Shown: positions 6,373 through 12,091 of the stretch, one piece after another
How positions within the stretch are numbered: the stretch's first letter is position 1
Layout of the letters: each line of letters opens with the position of its first letter
NCBI GenBank assembly: GCA_021323355.1
Contig: JAJONK010000042.1
Location: forward strand, 1 to 12,091
DNA from: Deltaproteobacteria bacterium
GTDB taxonomy: Bacteria > Desulfobacterota > Binatia > UBA9968
Direction: 5' to 3'
Length of the DNA stretch: 12,091 bases
Position numbers and translations under genes: made by a program
The notes under the pieces: model-generated
Database searches by the model: none
The model's input: only the letters and a program-made list of their open reading frames with translations
What the model was told of the DNA's origin: nothing

Positions 6373-7401
6373 GTGAAGAAAGTATTCTTGCCGGTGCCGG
6401 TCGCCGCCATCTTGCTTGTTATGGTTTCTTTCGTCGCTGCTCCAGCCCAAGAGCCGTTCTACAAAGGAAAGACTCTGCGCATTGTAGTCGCCACCTCGGC
6501 TGGCGGCGGTTACGATACTTACACGCGTACGATTGCGCGTCATTTGAGCAAGCATATTCCCGGCAATCCGAACATCCTGGTCGAAAACATGGCCGGGGCC
6601 GGCCACCGCATCGGGGCCAATCACGTCTACAAAGTGGCCAAGCCGGACGGACTCACTCTGGGCCATTTTCAAGGAAGCCTGTTTCTCGCCCAGGCTCTCG
6701 GGGAAAAAGGCATTGAGTTCGACACGCTCAAATACGAGTTCATCGGCGCGCCGGTGAGGGACACTCGCGCCTGCGCGGTCACCAAGGCGAGCGGTATCAC
6801 CAACATGGAAGCATGGTTCGCATCAAAGACACCGGTCAAATTGGGCGGCATCGGCTTGGGCGCGACGGAAGAGATTCCCCGGATGCTCAAGGTCGCGCTC
6901 GGCCTGCCGATTCAGATTATTTCCGGATACAAGGGCACCGCTGAAATACGATTGGCGGCGGAAAGCGGCGAGGTCGCGGGCGGATGTTGGACCTGGGATT
7001 CGATCAAAGCGACCTGGAGCGGAGCGATAAAATCGGGCGATGCAGTAGTCGTTCTACAAATTCTCGGGAAACCGCACCCCGAGCTGCCTCATGTTCCTTT
7101 GGCGATTACCTACGCGAAATCCGAAGAGACGCGGCAGCTGATTCAAGTGGGAATCCAGGATCCGTCTGAATATTCCCGCCCCTACGTCGCGCCTCCCGGC
7201 ACCCCTAAAGACCGGGTGCAACTTCTGCGTAGGGCATTTCAGGAGACAATGAAAGATCCCGAGCTGCTGGCCGATGCGGCCAAATCGAAGTTAGAGATTG
7301 AACCCGTACCAGCCGAAGAGCTGGAGAAAACGGTGGCCGGCCTTTTCAAGCTGAGCCCGTCCCTAGTTACAAAGCTCAGGGAAATTTTCACTGTTCAATA
7401 G
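6373..7401 (+). CDS. Tripartite tricarboxylate transporter substrate-binding protein (Bug family)
   Basis: The 342-residue protein has a signal peptide (MKKVFLPVPVAAILLVMVSF, likely cleaved after the APA at 25) and then the Bug/TctC fold. Visible hallmarks are YKGKTLRIVVATSAGGGYDT (30-49), VENMAGAGHRIGANHVY (70-86), the PDGLTLG turn, ISGYKGTAEIRLAAESGEV (183-201) and the C-terminal APPGTPKDRVQLLRRAF (273-289). Such periplasmic proteins capture carboxylates or related ligands for TctA/TctB permeases, or work with sensors. No permease gene is in the window. Translation starts at GTG (6373), with AAGGAG 7 bases upstream. The family is often expanded as orphans in soil bacteria, and the long AGGGYDT-type signature suggests a specialised subfamily. 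It is followed at 400 bases by a D-2-hydroxyacid dehydrogenase on the same strand, suggesting a 2-hydroxy acid ligand; that link is inference. Confidence 0.92.
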   Translation: MKKVFLPVPVAAILLVMVSFVAAPAQEPFYKGKTLRIVVATSAGGGYDTYTRTIARHLSKHIPGNPNILVENMAGAGHRIGANHVYKVAKPDGLTLGHFQGSLFLAQALGEKGIEFDTLKYEFIGAPVRDTRACAVTKASGITNMEAWFASKTPVKLGGIGLGATEEIPRMLKVALGLPIQIISGYKGTAEIRLAAESGEVAGGCWTWDSIKATWSGAIKSGDAVVVLQILGKPHPELPHVPLAITYAKSEETRQLIQVGIQDPSEYSRPYVAPPGTPKDRVQLLRRAFQETMKDPELLADAAKSKLEIEPVPAEELEKTVAGLFKLSPSLVTKLREIFTVQ

Positions 7402-7801
7402 GGATTCGCTTCCTGTGTCTTGCATGTAACGTATAGCTCTCGCTTGCAGCAAAATGTCCAACGAAAAAGCCTAGCGCTGCAGAAACAAACCGTCCCTCAA
7501 CCGCCGAGATCCCAAGGCGCCAGAACTGCGATCGAGAATCGAAATATCTCGCACAAAGGCACGAAGGTCAGAAGACCAGATTTCGAACTTTACGTCTTGA
7601 CGACTGGCGCGGGAAATCTTTGCCTCTAGGATCTCGATCGTTGGGGTTTGCGCATGTGCGAAGACTTTCGAGCGCGAAATTCCGGAATTGAAATTTCCAT
7701 CCGCCCTTCGTGGCCTTCGCGTCCTTCGTGGTGAGATACTGTTCGAGCTGGAAGCAAACCGCTTACGAGTAATCATTTCCTCTGATACGGTGCCATACGG
7801 T
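7402..7801. other. 400-base gap between the binding-protein and dehydrogenase genes, mostly a repeat element
   Basis: No gene is supported. An open frame runs through the right half into the dehydrogenase, but its first 38 codons are translated repeat units and not protein-like. The inverted-arm element at 7547-7736 fills most of the gap. No terminator with a T-run was seen after the binding-protein stop. Confidence 0.55.
7547..7736. repeat. MITE-like element with inverted arms of 9-base units
   Basis: The right arm holds three consecutive 9-base units, CCTTCGTGG (7705-7713), CCTTCGCGT (7714-7722) and CCTTCGTGG (7723-7731), then TGAGA. The left arm begins TCTCGCACAAAGG at 7547 and continues CACGAAGG, which is the reverse complement of the right-arm units with small indels. 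The two TCTC/GAGA ends define a roughly 190-base element. Similar CACGAAGG / CTTCGTG intergenic repeats are widespread in environmental bacterial genomes, from my general knowledge. No transposase is present, so it would be non-autonomous. Confidence 0.6.
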
Positions 7802-8860
7802 ATGGAGAGCATTGAAGTATTAGTCATCCCGCAGGTCTCCGATCAGGTACTCGAGCGCATCGCCAAGCTGGATCCCCGGATCAAAGTCGTCGATGTCCGA
7901 GGATGGTTTGACGTAGAGCTTCGCGCCAGCTGGCCGCAGTGGACCATCGATCGTTATCTTGGCAATCGAGACTATCCTGCGAGCACCCTCGAACAGCGCA
8001 ACCGCGCCTTGGCCTCGGCGCAGATCGTCCTTCTGGGCTGGCCGCCATTGAAAGATTTATTTAGCCGCGCGCCTCGCCTGAAGTGGGTCCATGAGCTCCC
8101 AGCCGGAGCGAGCAATCTCGTTGGCACCGATTTATGGGGAAGCGATATTATCGTCACCACCTCACGCGGGCTCACCAACAAGCGCCCGATGGCCGAGTAT
8201 GTCCTGGCCGCGTTCCTCCACTTCTCTCGCGGGCTTCATTGGAGTTACAGGGATCAACGACGCCACCGATTCGAGCATCAAACTTACAATCCCATTATGC
8301 TCCGGGACAAGGCCGCATGCGTTGTCGGCGCGGGCGGCATCGGCCGGGAAGTGGCAAAGCTCTGCGCAGCGGCTGGGATGCGCGTCGTCGGCACGCGCCG
8401 CCTTGCCGATCCGGAGGCGACGCCGCCACCAGGGTTTGCGCGTTTGGAATCCGCCGGCGCTCTGCACAATCTCCTGCGCGAGAGCGAATTTGTCGCCATC
8501 TGTTGTCCTTGGACGAAATCAACCACGCACCTGATCGACGGAGCGGCGTTTGCGGCGATGAAATCCGGGACCGTTTTAGTCAACATCTCCCGCGGCGAAA
8601 TAATCGATGAAGATGCTTTGATCGATGCATTGGCCGAACGCAAGCTTCGCGGCGTCGCTCTCGACGTTTACGACGGTGAATTCGAGCGCCCGCCTGATGC
8701 GCGCTTGTGGGACGATGAGCGCGTCGTCATCACGCCCCACGTTTCCGCGGCAACCGACGTATCGGAACACGGCGGCGTGAACTTGTTTTGCGAAAACCTG
8801 ATCCGCTTTCTCGAAGGCCAGCCGTTGGAGAATGTCATTGACTGGCAGCGGGGGTATTGA
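7802..8860 (+). CDS. D-2-hydroxyacid dehydrogenase, intact
   Basis: From ATG 7802 the protein is 352 residues. It has the NAD(P)-binding motif VVGAGGIGREV (174-184; G176, G178, G181), Arg264 in NISRGEIID, Glu293 in the DVYDGEF loop and His313 in TPHVSAATD, so the full Arg-Glu-His catalytic set is present. The Glu loop reads GEFERPP where most relatives have EEPLP. It should reduce a 2-oxo acid or oxidise a D-2-hydroxy acid in the cytoplasm. The longer frame from 7688 is rejected because its added 38 residues come from the repeat element and spacer. No good Shine-Dalgarno precedes 7802, so the start is probable rather than proven. Sequence and motifs differ clearly from the broken dehydrogenase at 294-1201, so it is not a recent copy of it. 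Confidence 0.9.
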   Translation: MESIEVLVIPQVSDQVLERIAKLDPRIKVVDVRGWFDVELRASWPQWTIDRYLGNRDYPASTLEQRNRALASAQIVLLGWPPLKDLFSRAPRLKWVHELPAGASNLVGTDLWGSDIIVTTSRGLTNKRPMAEYVLAAFLHFSRGLHWSYRDQRRHRFEHQTYNPIMLRDKAACVVGAGGIGREVAKLCAAAGMRVVGTRRLADPEATPPPGFARLESAGALHNLLRESEFVAICCPWTKSTTHLIDGAAFAAMKSGTVLVNISRGEIIDEDALIDALAERKLRGVALDVYDGEFERPPDARLWDDERVVITPHVSAATDVSEHGGVNLFCENLIRFLEGQPLENVIDWQRGY

Positions 8861-8869
8861 AGCAAGTTA

Positions 8870-8894
8870 CCAAGCTTGGCGCTGTAAACAGCGC
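8870..8894 (+). terminator. Pair of short palindromes after the dehydrogenase stop
   Basis: CCAAGCTTGG (8870-8879) is a perfect palindrome. It overlaps by one base GCGCTGT-AA-ACAGCGC (8879-8894), which can fold to a 6-bp stem with a TAAA loop. They start 10 bases after the stop. There is no T-run, so a terminator role is only possible. Confidence 0.25.
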
Positions 8895-8951
8895 AACTCC
8901 GCTATGAGCTGGCCGGATACTTCGATTAGATACAGCTATCTGACGGGCTAT

Positions 8952-9008
8952 CAGTGAACCGAAGACCGTCATGAGTGAGTAAGACATTGGACTGTCTTCG
9001 GTTCACTG
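8952..9008. repeat. Perfect 15-bp inverted repeat with 27-base loop
   Basis: CAGTGAACCGAAGAC (8952-8966) and GTCTTCGGTTCACTG (8994-9008) are exact reverse complements. Chance is very unlikely for 15 bases this close together. There is no T-run on either side, so a classic intrinsic terminator is not supported; a bidirectional transcription barrier between convergent genes, a protein-binding dyad or a mobile-element remnant are alternatives. Confidence 0.8.
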
Positions 9009-9183
9009 GAGACCGCGCTTGCATCAGCAGCACTGCGACGTTGTCACGATAGCAGCCTAACAATTCACCGTTTAAGTGTGGCTGACTGGAACAGTAATTC
9101 CATTTAGGCCGCGAATTTCATTCGTCCGCTGCTCTTACACTAAGGTGTGCTATTATCGCTGAATTGTCTTAAAGAGCACGCAA

Positions 9184-10047
9184 TCATTTCATCAAGACCT
9201 GTTGGGGTTCACCATAGATGAAATCATCCATCACCACGATGTCCCGTCTGTCATCATCCGGTCCCGGAGGAACATCGCCTGTTGTGATCCGGACTCGCGC
9301 GATGCGCGCGTCGTCAAACAGAATGCCGAAAAACGAAAGGGTCCCGTCGCCGGGAGAAGCCGGAACGAAACTGCTAAAGATCCGTTTCCCGTCGACGCCG
9401 AAGTATTCGATTAGAGTGCTGCCTCTGTCATGATCTCTGTGCCTTTTTCTAGGACCGTCTCCGTCTGGCTCGTCAACGTCCGTGAAGACGGCGCCAAAGC
9501 CGCTGACGGCCGCTGGGGTGTCCCCGTTGGTTCCAGGTATGAAGAACCGTGCCTCGGTGATGTTGCTGCCAACCGGCGTGAACAAGCGCAAGGGGCTGAA
9601 GGCGCTAAACGTGTCGCCGTAGGTCGGGTTGTTAAAGAGCCCTTCAAGGCCGCCCTCGGGACCACCGGATGGCGGAGCCTGCGAAAGCCCCAATCCCGGC
9701 GTGGTGAACTGACCACCTCGGGTGTTCAGAAATACATTAAATGGCGTTACGGGAGCTGTAGTGTTGTCGACAGGAGGGCCCCCACCGTCCCAGTTGATCT
9801 CACGCCGACCGGTTGCGAGCGGTCCTGGGGCATTGGCGTTGTTGGGGTCTCCGAGAGCAGCACGGAACTCATCGACCGAGCTCTGGATCGACTCCACGGT
9901 TGGTCCCGCCGCTTGAAATACGACCGGCGTATCCAGATCCTTTGATCTCTTGTTGCGCCAATCTGACGCTTGGCTGAGCGGAAGCATCGTCGCGACAGAC
10001 AAGAGGCCAAACGCGATTACCAATATCAAAAGCACATGCTTCTTCAT
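9184..10047 (-). CDS. Secreted protein of unknown function
   Basis: The start is ATG 10047, supported by GGAG 10 bases upstream and by an immediate signal peptide (MKKHVLLILVIAFGLLSVAT, likely cleaved after LSQA at 27). It excludes 24 upstream in-frame codons. The mature protein of about 260 residues is rich in Gly, Pro, Asp and Phe. It has GRREINWDGG (80-89), a turn-rich centre with FSAFSPLRLFTPVGSN (147-162), ARFFIPGTNG (166-175), SGFGAVFTDVDEPDGDG (182-198) and an ending DIVVMDDFIYGEP (269-281). The pattern suggests a beta-rich extracellular domain. The acidic stretch at 190-207 (DVDEPDGDG then a basic run RKRHRDHD) might bind calcium or another metal. There is no membrane anchor, LPXTG or PEP-CTERM tail. 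I recall similar anonymous secreted proteins ending in FIYGEP but no assigned function. It converges with the dehydrogenase gene. Confidence 0.8.
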   Translation of the reverse strand: MKKHVLLILVIAFGLLSVATMLPLSQASDWRNKRSKDLDTPVVFQAAGPTVESIQSSVDEFRAALGDPNNANAPGPLATGRREINWDGGGPPVDNTTAPVTPFNVFLNTRGGQFTTPGLGLSQAPPSGGPEGGLEGLFNNPTYGDTFSAFSPLRLFTPVGSNITEARFFIPGTNGDTPAAVSGFGAVFTDVDEPDGDGPRKRHRDHDRGSTLIEYFGVDGKRIFSSFVPASPGDGTLSFFGILFDDARIARVRITTGDVPPGPDDDRRDIVVMDDFIYGEPQQVLMK

Positions 10048-10506
10048 GGTCACATGCTCCTTTTTCGTATATCTAATTGCTAATTTCCGAGATTGGCTCG
10101 TTACTCTTCTTAGCCGCACTCAACATGTTCGCTTGCATGCTGTTCGTTGTTATTCCCGCGGCTCATCTCCAAAGAGTTGGGGCGACTCAATCCACTGCAA
10201 AGATTCTGAGATGTTTCTCCGACGCAGGAGGACCTCTAGCCTGACTGAGGAGTTGTTCGATTGCGATAAAGTAGGTGCGGAAGGGAATACAAGCCGCACA
10301 CCGAAATGGATAAAAAAGCAAAATCGATGGCTTCATCGGCATGCCTCTCATCGGCGACAGTCATGAAACGACCACCACAGACACAGCACGCACAGCAGCC
10401 ACGAGCAAATGTGGAGTTTCTCTTGCCCGTTTATCACAGGCTTGGATCACGTCAAGTTAATTTTTCGTGAAGGGCGCTTAAGAATGACCGTATGTGGCGC
10501 GCTGAT
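10048..10506. other. 459-base gap between the transporter and secreted-protein genes
   Basis: This stretch should hold the promoter of the secreted protein and the end of the transporter transcript. An AT-rich patch just upstream of the secreted gene (near 10060-10085) is a possible promoter, but I could not pick a convincing -35/-10 pair. A 54-codon frame at 10306-10470 has no ribosome binding site and was not accepted. Confidence 0.45.
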
Positions 10507-11958
10507 TTATGTCTTCTTCATCTTTATCGAAGTCAGTAACGGAATAACACTAATCGCCAGCGCAAACATGTAAGTCACATTCATCGAAGCAACAAAGACT
10601 TGCGTATCCCCTGGATTCGGCGTAGTTCCCGGAATCCCTGAATAGTAGCGAAATGCCAGGGTCAAAAAAATTCCGCTGAGCGAGATGCCCAGCATGTGCC
10701 CCAGGCCGAAAATTCCATTGATAATCCCAATTGCTGTGCCCCAATGCTCTTTAGGCAACGAACTGATCATCACCGCCTGTGACGGCGTATTAAAAAAAGC
10801 CGAGCCGATCCCCGCAAGCGCCAGCTGGCCCGCGGGCCAGATCCAGTGAGAGTCGGCGCCGAGATTCGCGCCAATAAGAAAAGCCGACATCAGGATGAGC
10901 ACACCGCTCATCAAGAGGAAACGGGCGCCGATACGATCCGTGAGAACGCCGCTCACGGGCGACAACACCATGCTGAGAACCGATGGCGCCAAAAAGATAA
11001 CTCCCATAAAGGTCGGCGAAAGCTTTAGCACCTCTTGAAGATAGAAAGGCGCGACAAACGTAACCAGACCCTGAGTTATGCAGCACATGAGCAAGCCGAC
11101 CGACCCGTAGCCGAAAGCAGGCACGGAGAAAAAAGACAGGTCGATCATCGGGCTGGGGGTTCTTCGCTCATGCGCAACGAAACCCCAGAGCGCTCCCACG
11201 AAAGTCACAGCCAAAAGCGCCTGGCTGATGCCGCCCAGAAACTCGGCGAGTTTTTGATCGAGAAGCAGCGTAATCACCACCGTCAGCCCCAGGAAAATCG
11301 ATGCCCCGCGGTAATCGATCGGCTGACGTGGCGAAGCAGATGCCGCAACGGAGCGTCCGGTCACAAAGCAGAGCGCCATGCCGACCAAGCTCGGCACGAA
11401 CAGCAGGAAAAAAATGCCGCGCCAATGAACCAGATCGATGATTAGGCCGCCGATCGGCGGCCCGATAAAAAACCCAAGCTGATGTGACATAGCCATCAGT
11501 CCCTGGGCCTTGCCCTCGGACCCTGCTGGCATCGCGCGAAAGGCCAGGGTACGGCCCGAAGATTGAATCATCGCGCCGCCGACTCCTTGTACGAAGCGAA
11601 ACAGAATCAATTGTAAAACGTCCTGCGAGAATCCACAGAGAAGCGATCCAACGGCCATGATAGCCATGCCGGAAGCGAACATTTTGTGATGACCGTAAAT
11701 ATCCCCCAGCCGCCCGCAGATGACGCCAAGCCCGATCCCCGCCATCTGATAAACGATCAGCGCCCAGGAAATGCCTAGAATGTCGGTTTCCAGAGCCGTC
11801 GCCAACGTCGGCACCGAAATCATAAACACACGGGTCGAGATTCCAGCGATGGTAACGCCGATGATGGAGTTGATCAGAGTAAGCCGGCGCGCTCGCGCAT
11901 CCGTGGATGATTGATCTTGGGGTGATTGATCTTGCAAGTTCAAAGTGGCGAGCCTCAC
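10507..11958 (-). CDS. Major facilitator superfamily transporter, DHA2 (EmrB/QacA-like) type
   Basis: The 483-residue length and hydrophobic periodicity fit a 14-helix DHA2 drug:H+ antiporter. Motif A is CGRLGDIYGHHK (81-92), motif B is RFVQGVGGAM (121-130) and motif C, which marks exporters, is GFFIGPPIGG (162-171). HWRGIFFLLFVP (178-189) matches the family's WRWIFF element, and a second-half motif A copy SGVLTDRIGAR lies at 336-346. It should sit in the inner membrane and export small, often toxic or amphipathic, compounds using the proton gradient; the substrate is unknown. The longest frame starts with GTG at 11958 without a clear ribosome binding site, and TTG at 11943 is possible, with GTGAGG 9 bases ahead. 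The cytoplasmic N-terminus includes a duplicated QDQS. No regulator or adaptor (membrane fusion) gene is adjacent within the window. Confidence 0.92.
   Translation of the reverse strand: MRLATLNLQDQSPQDQSSTDARARRLTLINSIIGVTIAGISTRVFMISVPTLATALETDILGISWALIVYQMAGIGLGVICGRLGDIYGHHKMFASGMAIMAVGSLLCGFSQDVLQLILFRFVQGVGGAMIQSSGRTLAFRAMPAGSEGKAQGLMAMSHQLGFFIGPPIGGLIIDLVHWRGIFFLLFVPSLVGMALCFVTGRSVAASASPRQPIDYRGASIFLGLTVVITLLLDQKLAEFLGGISQALLAVTFVGALWGFVAHERRTPSPMIDLSFFSVPAFGYGSVGLLMCCITQGLVTFVAPFYLQEVLKLSPTFMGVIFLAPSVLSMVLSPVSGVLTDRIGARFLLMSGVLILMSAFLIGANLGADSHWIWPAGQLALAGIGSAFFNTPSQAVMISSLPKEHWGTAIGIINGIFGLGHMLGISLSGIFLTLAFRYYSGIPGTTPNPGDTQVFVASMNVTYMFALAISVIPLLTSIKMKKT
11908..11934. repeat. In-frame 15-base tandem duplication in the transporter N-terminus
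   Basis: TGATTGATCTTG occurs at 11908-11919 and again at 11923-11934, a period of 15 bases. On the coding (minus) strand this gives two QDQS units in the hydrophilic N-terminal tail. It keeps the frame and lies before the first membrane helix. Confidence 0.7.
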
Positions 11959-12091
11959 AGCGTATCAAGTTGTTGAGATGAAACTCCACGCTCGATGACA
12001 CGTAGCTGTCCGACTCGATTGTTTCGTGGCGGAGACTTGCAGAACGACTCTGACGTGCGGGAGATCGCACGATTGTACCCAGTCCTAGTCG
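11959..12091. other. Right-edge region upstream of the transporter
   Basis: These 133 bases should carry the transporter promoter. A minus-strand frame is open through them, but it continues antisense-frame through the transporter and is a shadow. No regulator-binding palindrome stands out. Confidence 0.4.

Larger units (their letters stand above)
8861..9183. other. 323-base convergent gap with hairpins and no gene
   Basis: The gap lies between the 3' ends of the dehydrogenase (plus) and the secreted protein (minus). It contains two short palindromes right after the dehydrogenase stop and the large hairpin at 8952-9008. I saw no open frame with a ribosome binding site. Confidence 0.5.

Noticed and set aside
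7688..7801. N-terminal extension of the intact dehydrogenase
   Set aside because: The added residues are translated repeat units and spacer (ALRGLRVLRG pattern), and the family N-terminus begins at the ATG at 7802.
7793..7805. CCATAC-G-GTATGG palindrome overlapping the dehydrogenase start codon
   Set aside because: Short and isolated; plausible by chance, with no second site or regulator gene nearby.
9950..10366. A 138-codon plus-strand frame crossing the start of the secreted protein gene
   Set aside because: It runs antisense over the signal peptide and ribosome binding site of a well-supported gene, and its composition is Arg/Ser/His-rich.
10306..10470. A 54-codon plus-strand frame in the gap near 10.4 kb
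   Set aside because: No ribosome binding site and low-complexity Ser/Ala/Gln content; not enough to call a gene.
11168..12070. A 300-codon minus-strand frame overlapping the transporter gene
   Set aside because: It overlaps the MFS gene in another frame on the same strand. Its product is Arg/His/Ser-rich with no domain, while the transporter frame has all family motifs.
1..12091. tRNA, rRNA, CRISPR array, toxin-antitoxin, phage or transposase genes
   Set aside because: No cloverleaf, regular spaced repeats or matching protein motifs were seen on either strand. The repeats present are inverted or single tandem duplications.

Overview
The window is about 12 kb of moderately GC-rich bacterial DNA. 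It holds nine convincing intact protein genes, one small ORF with a strong ribosome binding site, one broken gene, several structured intergenic stretches, and no RNA gene or CRISPR array. The gene content suggests an uncultivated soil or sediment proteobacterium-like lineage. The clues are a Bug-type tripartite-tricarboxylate substrate-binding protein, D-2-hydroxyacid dehydrogenases, an LLM flavin oxidoreductase, an isochorismatase-like hydrolase and an Asp/Glu-racemase-superfamily protein. No marker gene is present, so the taxonomic placement is an inference from gene families.

Left block, minus strand, about 294-3970. Read in the direction of transcription, it is: an LLM-class flavin-dependent oxidoreductase; an arylmalonate decarboxylase/Asp-Glu racemase-like protein that overlaps it by 4 bases; a 240-base gap; an isochorismatase-family hydrolase; and a D-2-hydroxyacid dehydrogenase pseudogene. 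The block looks like catabolism of a small organic acid. Both cysteine-dependent enzyme families here carry glycine where the catalytic cysteine is expected. The last gene has lost about 25 residues and its reading frame, with the 3' remainder still readable.

Middle block, about 4190-6077. A small three-helix membrane protein lies on the plus strand. Facing it is an exported peptidoglycan-binding-domain protein on the minus strand, with an intrinsic terminator and a possible sigma-54 promoter. Next is a minus-strand pair made of a 46-residue small ORF with a strong Shine-Dalgarno and a VOC (glyoxalase/bleomycin-resistance) protein.

Right-centre, plus strand, about 6247-8860. A Bug-family periplasmic solute-binding protein sits behind a good sigma-70-like promoter. 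It is followed by a 190-base element bounded by inverted arms of 9-base CCTTCGTGG-type units, then an intact D-2-hydroxyacid dehydrogenase. No TctA/TctB membrane partners are in the window, so the binding protein is an orphan here. With the dehydrogenase it suggests uptake or sensing of a carboxylate and oxidoreduction of a 2-hydroxy/2-oxo acid.

Right end, minus strand, about 9184-11958. A secreted protein of unknown function and a DHA2-type major facilitator drug-efflux-like transporter are both read leftwards. The convergent gap 8861-9183 holds a perfect 15-bp inverted repeat with a 27-base loop.
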